Both the position numbers and the translations under genes were made by a program. A model generated the notes under the pieces. It worked only from the letters and a program-made list of their open reading frames with translations, did not search any database and was not told where the DNA came from. Positions 45,419-55,064 of a stretch of 64,000 bases of DNA are shown in pieces; positions within the stretch are counted from its first letter, which is position 1, and each line of letters opens with the position of its first letter. The stretch is from Holosporaceae bacterium (lineage in GTDB: Bacteria; Pseudomonadota; Alphaproteobacteria; UBA3830): assembly GCA_031288395.1 (NCBI GenBank), contig JAITRM010000012.1, forward strand, positions 39,900-103,899, in the 5' to 3' direction.

Positions 45419-45447
45419 TTGCAATTATTTTATTTTTTTTATATAAA
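45419..45447 (+). promoter_or_regulatory. Promoter of rpsB-tsf
   Basis: TTGCAA (45419-45424) and TATAAA (45442-45447) are separated by 17 bases, about 140 bases upstream of the rpsB start. The rest of the 282-base spacer before rpsB holds a GC-rich leader with no open frame that I can support; an S2-binding autoregulatory leader is possible but not recognised. Confidence 0.6.
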
Positions 45448-45587
45448 CCTGCCGAGTACACACGCAAAATGGGGCGCATGCGAGATGCAGACGTCCGTTC
45501 GGTCCGGGTTTCCGGTGTTTATTTTTGCGGGGGTTGGGGTTGCCGTCGGAAGCGGTTTTCCCATGTTTAACCGAAGAAGGAGTAGTG

Positions 45588-46457
45588 ATGCGAGAGATTT
45601 CCGTCAGAGATTTGCTGGAAGCCGGCGTACATTTCGGCCACCAGTCTAGGCGCTGGAACCCCAAGATGTCGCAGTACATATATGGTTCCAAAGACAAGAT
45701 TCACATAATAAATTTGGACAGCACCTATGTGATGCTAAAAGAGGCGTTGCAGGTTGCCGCTGAAGTTGCTGCCGGAGGCGGCAGGATTTTGTTTGTGGGC
45801 ACCAAAAGGCAAGCCCGAGACAGAATTGTGGAAGCTGCCGTTCGCTGCGGGCAGTACTATGTCAACCACCGCTGGCTGGGCGGCATGCTCACCAATTGGA
45901 AGACGGTCTCTCAATCCATAAAGAAACTGGAAACACTGGAGAAAAAACTTCAGGATCCGGATATCTCTCTGAAAAAAAAGGAGATTTTGAACCTCCAGCG
46001 GAGCGTTCAGAAACTGAACAGGGCGCTAGGAGGCGTGCGCAACATGGGAGGCGTTCCGTCCCTTCTATTTGTGCTGGACGTTATACTGGATAAGACCGCC
46101 GTCCAGGAGGCCCAGGTTCTCGGAATTCCCGTAATTGGCATTTGCGACACCAATTCAGATCCTTCCTGTGTGGATTATCCGATTCCCGGCAATGACGACT
46201 CCATAAAGGCGATAGATTTGTACTGTTCGGCCATGGAGGACGCCGTCATCGAGGGCATTCAGAGTGGGCTGGCGTCTGCGGGAGTAGATGTTGGCGCTCT
46301 GGATAATCCGATCGTAGAACTGGAATCGGAAATCGTTCATGAGCAAGATTCGACTGACCCAATTGAGACGGAGTCTGTTGTTGAGCCGGCTACTGATTCT
46401 ACCGCAGAATCTGCGGCAGTCGAAGCCATTGGAGAAAAAGAGAATTCTACGGAATAA
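45588..46457 (+). CDS. rpsB: 30S ribosomal protein S2
   Basis: S2 joins late in small-subunit assembly and helps recruit S1. Core motifs are VRDLLEAGVHFGHQSRRWNP, RILFVGTKRQARD, VNHRWLGGMLTNWKTV and GIPVIGICDTNSDP. The ATG at 45588 is supported by GAAGGAG; upstream in-frame residues are leader. The C-terminal 40 residues are an acidic extension. It heads the rpsB-tsf-pyrH-frr block. Confidence 0.97.
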   Translation: MREISVRDLLEAGVHFGHQSRRWNPKMSQYIYGSKDKIHIINLDSTYVMLKEALQVAAEVAAGGGRILFVGTKRQARDRIVEAAVRCGQYYVNHRWLGGMLTNWKTVSQSIKKLETLEKKLQDPDISLKKKEILNLQRSVQKLNRALGGVRNMGGVPSLLFVLDVILDKTAVQEAQVLGIPVIGICDTNSDPSCVDYPIPGNDDSIKAIDLYCSAMEDAVIEGIQSGLASAGVDVGALDNPIVELESEIVHEQDSTDPIETESVVEPATDSTAESAAVEAIGEKENSTE

Positions 46458-46472
46458 AAGGGAGACGTTGTT

Positions 46473-47393
46473 ATGGACATACAAGCTAGCGATGTAAAAA
46501 CTCTTCGGGATCGCACCGGGGCCGGCATGATGGACTGCAAGAAGGCTCTGGTAGAGTGTAGCGGCAATGTCGAAGAGGCCATCGATTGGTTGCGCAAAAA
46601 AGGATTGGCCGCTGCGGCTAAAAAAGCCGGTAGAGTGGCTGCGGAGGGTTTGGTTGGAGTCTGCGTTTCCGGAAATAAGGGCTCCATAGTCGAGGTCAAT
46701 GCCGAAACGGATTTTGTCGCCAGGAACGAGCTTTTCCAGAAGTACGTGGACTCCGTCGTGGAAATCGCCTGCCGCCATGATGCGGATATTGAATCGCTAA
46801 AAGCTGTCTCCTATCCGGAAACCGGTCGCAGCGTAGCCGAAGAGTTGATCAACCTAATAGCCATTGTGGGAGAGAATATGGGACTGCGTCGGCTGGCGCA
46901 GTTGAGCGTACCAAATGGAGTAATTGCATCCTACGTTCACAACAAAGTTGCGGCGAATCTGGGGAAAATTGGCATCCTGGTGGCCATTGAATCATTTGGA
47001 GACAAAGAGAAGCTATTGGATCTTGGCCGGAAAATTGCCATGCATATTGCGGCCGCCTCCCCTGTTTCAACCTCCATTGACGATCTGGATCCCGCCATTT
47101 TGGAAAGGGAGAAGGCCGTCGTTTCGGAGCAGGCGAAGAATATGGGCAAGCCGGCCGAGTTCATCGGCAAAATAGTGGACGGACGCATTAGGAAATTTTA
47201 CGAGGAATCGGTTTTGATGGAGCAGATTTTCGTAATTGACGGAAGCAGCAGGGTAAAGGACGTAGTCGCGAATTTAGCTAAGGAAATTGGATCTCCCATA
47301 GTTATCAAGAGCTTCGTTAAGTACGTACTGGGAGAAGGAATAGAAAAGCAATCGGTGGATTTTGCAGCCGAAGTAGCCGCTCAGTTAAATTAG
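46473..47393 (+). CDS. tsf: Elongation factor Ts
   Basis: Guanine-nucleotide exchange factor for EF-Tu. N-terminal domain with VKTLRDRTGAGMMDCKKAL and the TDFVARN motif (VNAETDFVARNELF), then the coiled-coil and core domains, including MHIAAASP and a GKIVDGRIRKFYEE segment. Length 306 aa. It lies 15 bases after rpsB. Confidence 0.97.
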   Translation: MDIQASDVKTLRDRTGAGMMDCKKALVECSGNVEEAIDWLRKKGLAAAAKKAGRVAAEGLVGVCVSGNKGSIVEVNAETDFVARNELFQKYVDSVVEIACRHDADIESLKAVSYPETGRSVAEELINLIAIVGENMGLRRLAQLSVPNGVIASYVHNKVAANLGKIGILVAIESFGDKEKLLDLGRKIAMHIAAASPVSTSIDDLDPAILEREKAVVSEQAKNMGKPAEFIGKIVDGRIRKFYEESVLMEQIFVIDGSSRVKDVVANLAKEIGSPIVIKSFVKYVLGEGIEKQSVDFAAEVAAQLN

Positions 47394-47406
47394 GAAAAGG
47401 GATTTT

Positions 47407-48117
47407 ATGGAAGAGAAAAAGCGTCGGATATTGCTGAAAATTTCTGGCGAATTTCTTATGGGAGATTTGAGTTTTGGCATTGATGTAAAAACCATTGATC
47501 GTATTGCGGGCGAGATAAAGTCCATCTACGAAGATGGATATGAGGTTTGTATGGTGGTCGGCGGCGGAAATATTTTTCGTGGCATGTCGGCCGCTTCCTA
47601 CGGAATGCATCGGGCCGCCGCCGATAATATCGGTATGCTCGCCACGGTTATGAACTCCATCGCGTTTCAGAATTCTTTAGAAAAGCAGCAGGTTCCCACC
47701 CGCGTAATGTCGGCGATCGCGATGCCGGCCATCTGCGAGTCCTACATTCGGCGAAAAGCTTTGAGACATCTCGAGAAAAAAAGAGTGTTGATCTTTGCGG
47801 CAGGCTCTGGAAATCCGTATTTCACCACCGACACTGCCGCGGCCATGCGCGCGCTGGAAATCGGCTGCGAAGTGTTGATAAAGGCAACGACAGTCGCGGG
47901 AATATATGACTCCGATCCCAAGAAAAATCCTCAGGCAGTCCTGCTGAAAGAAATATCCTACAAAGACGTGCTGGAAAAGGACATCAGGATCATGGATCAC
48001 ACGGCAATTGCTCTAACTCGCGAAAACGGCATCCCGATTATCGTATTTTCCCTAAGCGAAAAGGGAAATCTGAGAAAAGTCCTGTCCAATGAGGGAAATT
48101 ATTCTATAATATCTTAG
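47407..48117 (+). CDS. pyrH: UMP kinase
   Basis: Amino-acid-kinase-fold enzyme phosphorylating UMP to UDP in pyrimidine synthesis. RRILLKISGEFLMGD, VVGGGNIFRG, DNIGMLATVMNSIAF and KATTVAGIYDSDPKKNP are all typical. Length 236 aa. It sits between tsf and frr, as in most proteobacteria. Confidence 0.97.
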   Translation: MEEKKRRILLKISGEFLMGDLSFGIDVKTIDRIAGEIKSIYEDGYEVCMVVGGGNIFRGMSAASYGMHRAAADNIGMLATVMNSIAFQNSLEKQQVPTRVMSAIAMPAICESYIRRKALRHLEKKRVLIFAAGSGNPYFTTDTAAAMRALEIGCEVLIKATTVAGIYDSDPKKNPQAVLLKEISYKDVLEKDIRIMDHTAIALTRENGIPIIVFSLSEKGNLRKVLSNEGNYSIIS

Positions 48118-48137
48118 CGTCGGCGCGGGGGAGTCGC

Positions 48138-48686
48138 ATGTTGTTGGAAAATTTAAGAAAAAAAATGAGCGCAAGCTTGGACAATCTTCTGAAAGATTTT
48201 GGAGGATTAAGAACCGGACGCGCGTCGGTAACAATTCTGGACAATATTATGGTCGACGCCTATGGCAGTCTGGTTCCTCTCCAGCAAGTAGGAACCATCA
48301 GCGCTCCGGAAGCAAAAATGTTGACCGTTCAGGTTTGGGATTCTTCGCTGATAAAATCGGCGGAAATAGCCATTAGAAATTCTCCCATAGGGTTAAATCC
48401 CGTAGTTGACGGCCAGTTGATTAGGATTACCATTCCGAATCTGAGCGAAGAAAGAAGGAAGGAAATCTGCAAACTAGCTGGAAAATACGCCGAGCAAACT
48501 AGAATTTCGGTTCGCAACATCCGCAGAGACGGTATGGACAGCATTAAGGACCAGGAGAAAAACAAGGAAATCACAGAAGATCAGTCAAAAAAATTATCCG
48601 ATAGTGTCCAGAAATTAACGGATGAATTCATAAAGAAAATAGATTCTTCGCTGAGCGCCAAAGAACAAGAAATAATGAAAGTTTAA
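48138..48686 (+). CDS. frr: Ribosome recycling factor
   Basis: Splits post-termination ribosomes with EF-G. The sequence (182 aa) shows LLKDFGGLRTGRASVTILD, VDAYGSLVPLQQVGTI, IPNLSEERRKEICKL and RISVRNIRRDGMDSIK. GGGGGAG lies before the ATG. uppS begins immediately after its stop codon. Confidence 0.97.
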   Translation: MLLENLRKKMSASLDNLLKDFGGLRTGRASVTILDNIMVDAYGSLVPLQQVGTISAPEAKMLTVQVWDSSLIKSAEIAIRNSPIGLNPVVDGQLIRITIPNLSEERRKEICKLAGKYAEQTRISVRNIRRDGMDSIKDQEKNKEITEDQSKKLSDSVQKLTDEFIKKIDSSLSAKEQEIMKV

Positions 48687-49388
48687 ATGAGCGAATCGTC
48701 GTCGCCGCAGCATATTGCCTTTATTTTAGATGGTAACCGCCGATGGGCAGCCGCGCATAATCTGCCGCTTCTATCCGGCCATTCCAAAGGTTATGAAACC
48801 GCCAAATCCATCATTCAGCTATTGCCAAAATATGACGTCCAATACGCCACGCTTTACATGTTTTCAACTGAAAATTGGAAACGATCGAAGGAAGAAGTCG
48901 ATTATCTAATGAACTTCTTCAACAGCTTATTCAGCGACGCAAGCGATTTTATGACGGAAAATAACATAAAAGTAATCGTAATAGGAGATTTGGAAAAATT
49001 GCCACCCAACGTCCTGGAAAAAATCGAATATATTGAAAATATCACGAAAAATAATACTCGTCTCACCCTAATGCTGGCCATAAGCTACGGTGGCAGGGAT
49101 GAAATAATAAGGGCGGTAAAAAAAATTGTTCGGGATAAAACTGAGCAAAAAATAAGCGCGGAGGACATAACCGAAGAAACATTTGCCTCGTATTTGGACA
49201 CCTGCAGCTTTCCGTATCCGGACGCTATGGTTAGAACCAGCGAAAAACGCATCAGCAATTTCCTGATATGGCAGTCGGCATATTCGGAAATGTTTTTCAT
49301 CGACAAGCTATGGCCGGATTTTAACGAAGACGATTTAAAGTATATAATCAGCGAGTTTCTGCAGAGGAAAAGAAGATATGGCAAATGA
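48687..49388 (+). CDS. uppS: Undecaprenyl diphosphate synthase
   Basis: Cis-prenyltransferase that makes the C55 lipid carrier for peptidoglycan and O-antigen. N-terminal HIAFILDGNRRWA carries catalytic Asp15. LYMFSTENWKRSKEEV and the C-terminal VRTSEKRISNFLIWQSAYSE are family signatures. Length 233 aa. The gene starts at the base after the frr stop and overlaps cdsA by 11 bases. Confidence 0.96.
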   Translation: MSESSSPQHIAFILDGNRRWAAAHNLPLLSGHSKGYETAKSIIQLLPKYDVQYATLYMFSTENWKRSKEEVDYLMNFFNSLFSDASDFMTENNIKVIVIGDLEKLPPNVLEKIEYIENITKNNTRLTLMLAISYGGRDEIIRAVKKIVRDKTEQKISAEDITEETFASYLDTCSFPYPDAMVRTSEKRISNFLIWQSAYSEMFFIDKLWPDFNEDDLKYIISEFLQRKRRYGK

Positions 49389-50070
49389 AATGACTCAGGA
49401 CAACGAAGAATCAGAAGACGGAAAAGAGTTTGTCCTACGCGTTATTTCATCCTTTATATTCATTCCGCTGATTTTTTTGCTATTTTTGGTCCACCACAAT
49501 GCATTCTTGGCGCTGTGTTGGACAACGTTTGGCGTAATGGCCTGCGAAATATTTTCTCCCAAAATAAAAGGGAAGTGGGCGTTGCGCACTCTGGCTCTGA
49601 TAACATGCTTTTTGGGTATAGTTTCCTTCACATATTGTCGGAAATTTTTTGGTCCGCTGGGCTGCGGATTTTTGATCGGCATAGCTAGCTTTACGGACAT
49701 CGGAGCCTATTTGTTCGGAAAAATACTGCGTGGACCGAAGTTGTGTCCGAAAATTAGCCCGCAAAAAACGTGGGCTGGGCTTATAGGCGGGATTGTTCTG
49801 GCGAACGCTGCATGTTTCTGCGCCGGGTACATGCTGCTCGGATCTTCGGAGTATGGATTTTTTTGGCCGAAGAGCGCCGTAAACTTTTGGACCGTGCAGG
49901 CGGTAATATTAGCCTCGGTTTTGGGAGACCTGCTGGAGTCGACCTTCAAAAGAAAAATAGCCGTCAAAGATATGGGCGAGTTATTCCCCGGGCATGGAGG
50001 AATTCTTGATCGACTTGACAGCTTGATATTGGCGTCTATTGTGTTTGCGGTCATAGACATTTTGTTTTAG
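49378..50070 (+). CDS. cdsA: Phosphatidate cytidylyltransferase
   Basis: Polytopic membrane enzyme making CDP-diacylglycerol from phosphatidate and CTP. The family signature near the C-terminus is intact: LGDLLESTFKRKIAVKDMG followed by FPGHGGILDRLDSL. SFTDIGAYLFGK and ISPQKTWAGLIGG are also conserved. At 230 aa it is shorter than the usual 260-285, mainly in the N-terminal helices. In most alphaproteobacteria dxr follows; here rseP follows after nine bases. Confidence 0.94.
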   Translation: MANEMTQDNEESEDGKEFVLRVISSFIFIPLIFLLFLVHHNAFLALCWTTFGVMACEIFSPKIKGKWALRTLALITCFLGIVSFTYCRKFFGPLGCGFLIGIASFTDIGAYLFGKILRGPKLCPKISPQKTWAGLIGGIVLANAACFCAGYMLLGSSEYGFFWPKSAVNFWTVQAVILASVLGDLLESTFKRKIAVKDMGELFPGHGGILDRLDSLILASIVFAVIDILF

Positions 50071-50078
50071 GTTTCGTC

Positions 50079-51212
50079 ATGGCAATTTTGTATTATCTAT
50101 TTTCATTTTTGGTGACCATAAACATAATAGTCGTCGTGCACGAGTACGGACACTATCTGGCGGCCAAAAAGATCGGCGTTAAAGTCGTGACGTTTTCCAT
50201 TGGCATGGGCCCCGAAATTTTTGGATGGAATGACAAGCATGGAACGCGGTGGTGCTTTTCCTTGCTCCCCGTCGGCGGCTACGTCATGATGTTGGGAGAC
50301 GGCGACGCTGCCTCTGCAACGGAAGACAAGGAGCTTTTGGAAAAACTGGCGCCTGAAGAAAAGAGATTTTCTTTCTCCGAAAAGAGCAATTGGGAAAAAA
50401 TGTGCATTTCCTTCTGCGGTCCGTTTTTCAACTACATCTACGCTTTTGTCGTGGTAATTGCCATGAGCTTTTTCCATGGATTGCCAAGTTACCCTCCGGT
50501 AATTGGCGATGTGCAAAAGGGGAGCCCGGCAGAAAAGCACGGCTTGCTTGCTGGGGATAGGATAATATCCATGGACGGCGAAGAAATCTCGAAATACCGG
50601 GACGTGGCGATTAAAGTCACGGAAAAAGAATCCGGCTCCATTGATTTTGTCATCAAACGAAATGGAAAACTGCTGAACGTTTCCATTGTTCCCGAGATAA
50701 AAGAAACCAAGAGCATCATGGGCGAGCCTAAAAAAACAAAATTGATAGGAATTCGTTCCGGTAAACCGATTTTTGAAAGAAAATCTCTGTGGGATTCGCT
50801 AAAGCTCGGATTTTCCACGTGTGTTTCCGCCACGGGAGAAATGTTCATGATGTTCGGCAAACTATTTTCCGGCCAAAAATCCTTGGACGACTTTGGAGGA
50901 GTGGTGCATATGGCCTCGGTGGCCGGAGATTTATCCCAAAGCGGAAATTTCGCGCTGCTGATCATGTTTACGGTGACTTTGTCTCTGAATCTCGGGTTCA
51001 TAAATCTCTTTCCGCTGCCGATATTGGACGGCGGGAGAATTTTAATCTGCCTGATTGAAGAAATAATTCGCAAAAAACTTAATGAAAAATTGCAGGAACG
51101 TATTATGATCGTCTGTGCGGCACTGTTAATATTTTTGATGCTAATAACCACAGTGAATGATATTCTGCGCATCGAGGCGGTGAATAAACTTGTGTCGAGC
51201 TTTGTGGAGTAA
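50079..51212 (+). CDS. rseP: Site-2 zinc protease RseP
   Basis: Intramembrane metalloprotease that cleaves anti-sigma factors and remnant signal peptides. The zinc site HEYGH is at residues 21-25 in the first helix, one PDZ domain lies around residues 120-200 (VQKGSPAEKHGLLAGDRI), and the second motif LFPLPILDGGR is near the C-terminus. Length 377 aa. It lies before bamA, a common arrangement. Confidence 0.95.
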   Translation: MAILYYLFSFLVTINIIVVVHEYGHYLAAKKIGVKVVTFSIGMGPEIFGWNDKHGTRWCFSLLPVGGYVMMLGDGDAASATEDKELLEKLAPEEKRFSFSEKSNWEKMCISFCGPFFNYIYAFVVVIAMSFFHGLPSYPPVIGDVQKGSPAEKHGLLAGDRIISMDGEEISKYRDVAIKVTEKESGSIDFVIKRNGKLLNVSIVPEIKETKSIMGEPKKTKLIGIRSGKPIFERKSLWDSLKLGFSTCVSATGEMFMMFGKLFSGQKSLDDFGGVVHMASVAGDLSQSGNFALLIMFTVTLSLNLGFINLFPLPILDGGRILICLIEEIIRKKLNEKLQERIMIVCAALLIFLMLITTVNDILRIEAVNKLVSSFVE

Positions 51213-51218
51213 TTGTGC

Positions 51219-53513
51219 ATGAAAAAGACGTTGAAGCTTCTGTTTTCTCTGTGCTTCTTTGATGTTGGAGCGGACGTTGTCGATAAAATCGAGCTCGAAG
51301 GCTTAGATCGAGTTGAAGCTGAAGCGATTCAGGATTGCATTACCATAAAACCACGCAAAAATTACACTCAGGCTGACATTGACGCTACCCTAAAGGCGCT
51401 TTTCAAGAAAGATTTCTTTTCGTATATAAAATTTATAAAACGAGACAATGCGCTCGTGATAAAATTCGAAGAAAAACCAATGGTCGATAAGGTGGCCTTT
51501 GAAGGAAACGACATAGCCAACGACGATATGCTGAAAGCCGTCATCAACGGAAGAGTGGGGGAAGGCCGTCTGTTTAGCCTGCACATAATAAGGGACATAC
51601 TTTCCGACTTCCAGATAGCCTACAAGGCTCTCGGGTGTTACTCGGCGACAATAACCCCGAAAATTATCAAGCATCCAGGAAATAAAATCGACCTTGTTTT
51701 TGAAATAAACGAGGGCTCCAAGACCAAAGTGCAGAAAATTCTTTTTGTGGGCAACAAAAACTTCAGCGACGACGAATTGAAAAATTTGTTGTCCACCAAA
51801 GAAGAAAAAATATGGCGCTTTTGGGATTACGAAAGCCACGTATTCCGGGAAGATAGGGTTGACGTCGATATAGAAACGTTGACTTCCTTTTACAAAAACA
51901 ACGGCTATCCATTTTTCATGATTACCTCCACTTCCGCCGAAATGGACTTCGATAAAAAGTCCCACTACTGCACGTTTTCCATGGAGGAAGGGGATAAATA
52001 CGTCATCAAAAACGTAACGCTGGAGTCCAAAGTAGGCAAAATAAAAGCCGGCGATTTCCAGGAGTTCATAACGTTGGAGAGCGGATCCGTCTACAATGAA
52101 GGCCTCATAAACGCCAATAGAGACAACGTTCGAAGTCGCATAGCCCTCAAAGATAATCCTTTTATTGACGTGGTTGTGGATATCGACTACGACAAGGCCC
52201 GCAAAACCGCCAACGTAAAATATTCCATAATTGAGCGTCCGAAGGCTTTCATCGAGCGCATAGAGATCGTTGGCAATACAAGGACGCTGGATCGCGTAAT
52301 TCGTCGCGAATTTACAGTGCACGAGGGTGACGCCTTCAACGTTTATAAAATTCAAAAAACAGTGGAACGTCTAAAGAACATCGACTATTTCGACGACGTG
52401 CAAATCAGCGACTCTCCGGGGTCTGCGGACGACAAAAAAGTTCTGGTTGTTACTGTAAAAGAAAAAGAGAGCACAGCGCAGATACGCTTTGGACTGAACG
52501 TTAGCGACGCCGATGGATTCGGTGGGCTGCTGGGTTTCGTGGAGCATAACCTGATGGGAACTGGCAATAGTCTTTCTGCAGATATATTTTGGATGCAAAA
52601 ATACCATGGCTGCAAAGCTAGTATTTTTAACCCGCGTTTTATGGACAAGAACTTTGGAGCCGGCCTCGGCATCGGCGCTCACAGGTGTAGCAGAAAAAAT
52701 GTGGATCGCAGCGTCACAAAGTCAGCTTACATGTCTCCGTTTATCACCTATAAAATAAGGGAGGACCTGAGCCACAAAATATCCTACACCATATCCTTGA
52801 ACGATAGACGTTGGTGGAGCAAAGAGGAAAATAAATTATATGAAAAAGTTCCGGATCACGTAAGCGAGGGCATGTACCTCATGAAAGACGAATATGGCAA
52901 GTACGTCTGCAGCGAAGTGTCATCCACACTGTTTTACAACAAAACCGACAATCCGTACTACCCGCGCAGCGGATACGATCTTTCCTTGACCAATTCCTAC
53001 GCCGGAATCGGCGGCGCCGTGAAATATCTTAAAAACGAGCTGGGAGGAAATTACTACTATCCGCTGACGCAGAAGCTAACTTTCATTACCAGCGCAAACG
53101 TCGGGCACATTCATGAGATCAGAAATACCCGCAGCGCTCACCGCTACGCGTTAGGCGGAGATGGGGTAAGCATGCGAGGATTTGATTCCTACGGCGTTGG
53201 GCCGCGTGATTTTAGAGAGGACAGCGTTGGCGGAAACAAATATTGGACCCTTAGTTTTATGGTTAAAGCTCCCCTCTCGACTCGCGAAATTGGTATAAAT
53301 GGGGTAGTTTTCGCAGATTTTGGCAGCGCCTGGGGCACAAAGTATGCTAAGACACTGGTTCAGGACTCCAGCTCCATAAGAGCCTCCGTCGGCGTTGGCA
53401 TAGAATGGGCAAAATCCCCTCTGGGGACGCCGTTGTCCTTTGTATTTGGTTTCCCTTTGAAAAAGAAAAAGTTTGATGAAAAGCAAACCTTCACGCTTAC
53501 GGGACTTATGTGA
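51219..53513 (+). CDS. bamA: Outer-membrane assembly factor BamA
   Basis: Central barrel of the machine that folds outer-membrane proteins. A short signal sequence (TLKLLFSLCFFDVGAD) precedes five POTRA domains (about 20-420, with DKIELEGLDRVEAEAIQ opening the first and IERIEIVGNTRTLDRVIRR the fifth), then a 16-strand barrel with the loop-6 motif in the VSMRGFDSYGVGPRD region (xRGF). Length about 764 aa. The ATG at 51219 starts seven bases after rseP. It overlaps the skp start. Confidence 0.96.
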   Translation: MKKTLKLLFSLCFFDVGADVVDKIELEGLDRVEAEAIQDCITIKPRKNYTQADIDATLKALFKKDFFSYIKFIKRDNALVIKFEEKPMVDKVAFEGNDIANDDMLKAVINGRVGEGRLFSLHIIRDILSDFQIAYKALGCYSATITPKIIKHPGNKIDLVFEINEGSKTKVQKILFVGNKNFSDDELKNLLSTKEEKIWRFWDYESHVFREDRVDVDIETLTSFYKNNGYPFFMITSTSAEMDFDKKSHYCTFSMEEGDKYVIKNVTLESKVGKIKAGDFQEFITLESGSVYNEGLINANRDNVRSRIALKDNPFIDVVVDIDYDKARKTANVKYSIIERPKAFIERIEIVGNTRTLDRVIRREFTVHEGDAFNVYKIQKTVERLKNIDYFDDVQISDSPGSADDKKVLVVTVKEKESTAQIRFGLNVSDADGFGGLLGFVEHNLMGTGNSLSADIFWMQKYHGCKASIFNPRFMDKNFGAGLGIGAHRCSRKNVDRSVTKSAYMSPFITYKIREDLSHKISYTISLNDRRWWSKEENKLYEKVPDHVSEGMYLMKDEYGKYVCSEVSSTLFYNKTDNPYYPRSGYDLSLTNSYAGIGGAVKYLKNELGGNYYYPLTQKLTFITSANVGHIHEIRNTRSAHRYALGGDGVSMRGFDSYGVGPRDFREDSVGGNKYWTLSFMVKAPLSTREIGINGVVFADFGSAWGTKYAKTLVQDSSSIRASVGVGIEWAKSPLGTPLSFVFGFPLKKKKFDEKQTFTLTGLM

Positions 53514-54022
53514 TTAATTTTAAAATTTTTCTCATATTTCTGCTGCTGTTTCCATGGATAAAAATCGATTGCGCCTCAAATGGCGTCGCCATCGTAGATT
53601 TGAAGAAGGTCGCCCTGCGCTCAAAAGCCGGCAAGGGTGTAGAGGAACAGATCGCCGCCATAAATAACGATGCGAAAAAAGACTTTCTAGATCTGGAAGC
53701 CAATATAAAATCCATGGAATCCAATAAAAAGTCAAATTCCGACGCTCGTACGATAGAAGACGCGCAGCTTATGCTCTACGACGCCGTTCGCCATAAGAAG
53801 AACCAAATTGCCGACGCCTATAGGATTGCGATCTCAACTCTAGACGGCGAAATAAAGAAAGTAATAGCGAAAATTTGCCAGAAGAAAGGCATAGAGCTCG
53901 TTATCGCCAACGATGCTGCGGTTTATGTTGGTAAAAAATTCCCGGACATAACATCCGAAGTCGTTGCGGGCGTCGATTTATCGTGCCCAGCGATAAAGGT
54001 AGAGTTAAAAGAGCAGAAGTAA
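53510..54022 (+). CDS. skp: Periplasmic chaperone OmpH/Skp family
   Basis: Small periplasmic chaperone that holds unfolded outer-membrane proteins for BamA. A signal peptide (FKIFLIFLLLFPWIKIDCAS) is followed by VAIVDLKKVALRSKAGKG, then a long alpha-helical coiled region (about 45-120) and a final strand. The 170-aa length fits. The GTG at 53510 overlaps the bamA stop. The bamA-skp-lpxD order is typical of proteobacteria. Confidence 0.9.
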   Translation: MINFKIFLIFLLLFPWIKIDCASNGVAIVDLKKVALRSKAGKGVEEQIAAINNDAKKDFLDLEANIKSMESNKKSNSDARTIEDAQLMLYDAVRHKKNQIADAYRIAISTLDGEIKKVIAKICQKKGIELVIANDAAVYVGKKFPDITSEVVAGVDLSCPAIKVELKEQK

Positions 54023-54033
54023 CCGGAGATTCA

Positions 54034-55056
54034 ATGATAGATAGAAGCTTTTATGAAGAACCTAAGCGTCTTAAGGTTTCCGAGTTGGCTGCCATCTGTG
54101 GTTTCGAGGTCGTTGGAAATGGTGATTTCGAGATTTCAGGCGTTGCAACGCTAAAAAACGCCTCCTGTGATGAATTGTCATTTTTGGGAAACAATAAATA
54201 CATAGGCGACCTAAAAAACACCTCCGCCGGAGCCGTAATCGTTGCGGAAGCAAATCTTGAACATCTTCCCCAGAATGTCGTGGGCTTGGTCTATGCCAAC
54301 GCCACGATCGGCTATGCGAAGGCGCTAAAAGTTATGTACCCGGAAGAGGTGCCTGCGGCTAGTATTTGCGCCACGGCCAGTATCCATGAAACCTCTAGGA
54401 TTGGCGCGAATTGCAACATCGGAGATTACGTTGTGCTGGAGGAAAACGTTGAAATAGGAGATCATGTGGCCATAGGAAGCAATAGCGTAATCGGAAAAGG
54501 CTGCAAAATAGGATCCGGATGCAAAATTCGGCATAATGTGACGATTTCCCATAGCATTTTGGGCAACGACGTACTGGTAAATTCCGGAGCGCGCATCGGA
54601 GAATCTGGCTTCGGCATAGTTCCCACCGGCAAAGAAATGGTGTTTGTTAGGCAATTGGGACGGGTGATCATAGGAAATAGAGTGCGCGTCGGCGCCAACG
54701 CGACCATAGATCGCGGCAGCATCCAGGATACGGTAATCGGCGACGATACGATCATTGATAATCTAGTGCAAATAGGCCATAACGTGACAATAGGCGAGAG
54801 ATCAATTTTGGTCGCTCAGGTGGGAATTGCCGGCAGCACAAAAATCGGAAATGACGTTGTGCTGGCGGGACAAGTAGGAGTTTCCGGCCATATCGAGATA
54901 GGAGATAAAGCAATCGCCGCTGCCAAAAGCGGCATTGCTTCAAGCGTCGGAGCGGGCAAAATAGTGGGCGGTATACCGGCAGTGGATGCAAATATATGGA
55001 AAAGGCAGGCCGCGTTCCTAAAAATGGCCGTCACCAGAAAAAAACAGGAGCGATAG
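54034..55056 (+). CDS. lpxD: UDP-3-O-acylglucosamine N-acyltransferase
   Basis: Third step of lipid A synthesis: N-acylation of UDP-3-O-acylglucosamine. An N-terminal uridine-binding domain (about 1-100) is followed by left-handed beta-helix hexapeptide repeats; NLVQIGHNVTIGERS holds the catalytic histidine, and LAGQVGVSGHIEIGDK is typical. Length 340 aa. The ATG at 54034, with GGAG six bases upstream, is preferred to in-frame codons inside skp. Confidence 0.96.
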   Translation: MIDRSFYEEPKRLKVSELAAICGFEVVGNGDFEISGVATLKNASCDELSFLGNNKYIGDLKNTSAGAVIVAEANLEHLPQNVVGLVYANATIGYAKALKVMYPEEVPAASICATASIHETSRIGANCNIGDYVVLEENVEIGDHVAIGSNSVIGKGCKIGSGCKIRHNVTISHSILGNDVLVNSGARIGESGFGIVPTGKEMVFVRQLGRVIIGNRVRVGANATIDRGSIQDTVIGDDTIIDNLVQIGHNVTIGERSILVAQVGIAGSTKIGNDVVLAGQVGVSGHIEIGDKAIAAAKSGIASSVGAGKIVGGIPAVDANIWKRQAAFLKMAVTRKKQER

Positions 55057-55064
55057 AGGTTTCC

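Noticed and set aside
45448..45587. Coding start of rpsB at 45525
   Set aside because: The extra residues do not match S2, and the strong GAAGGAG site directly precedes the ATG at 45588.
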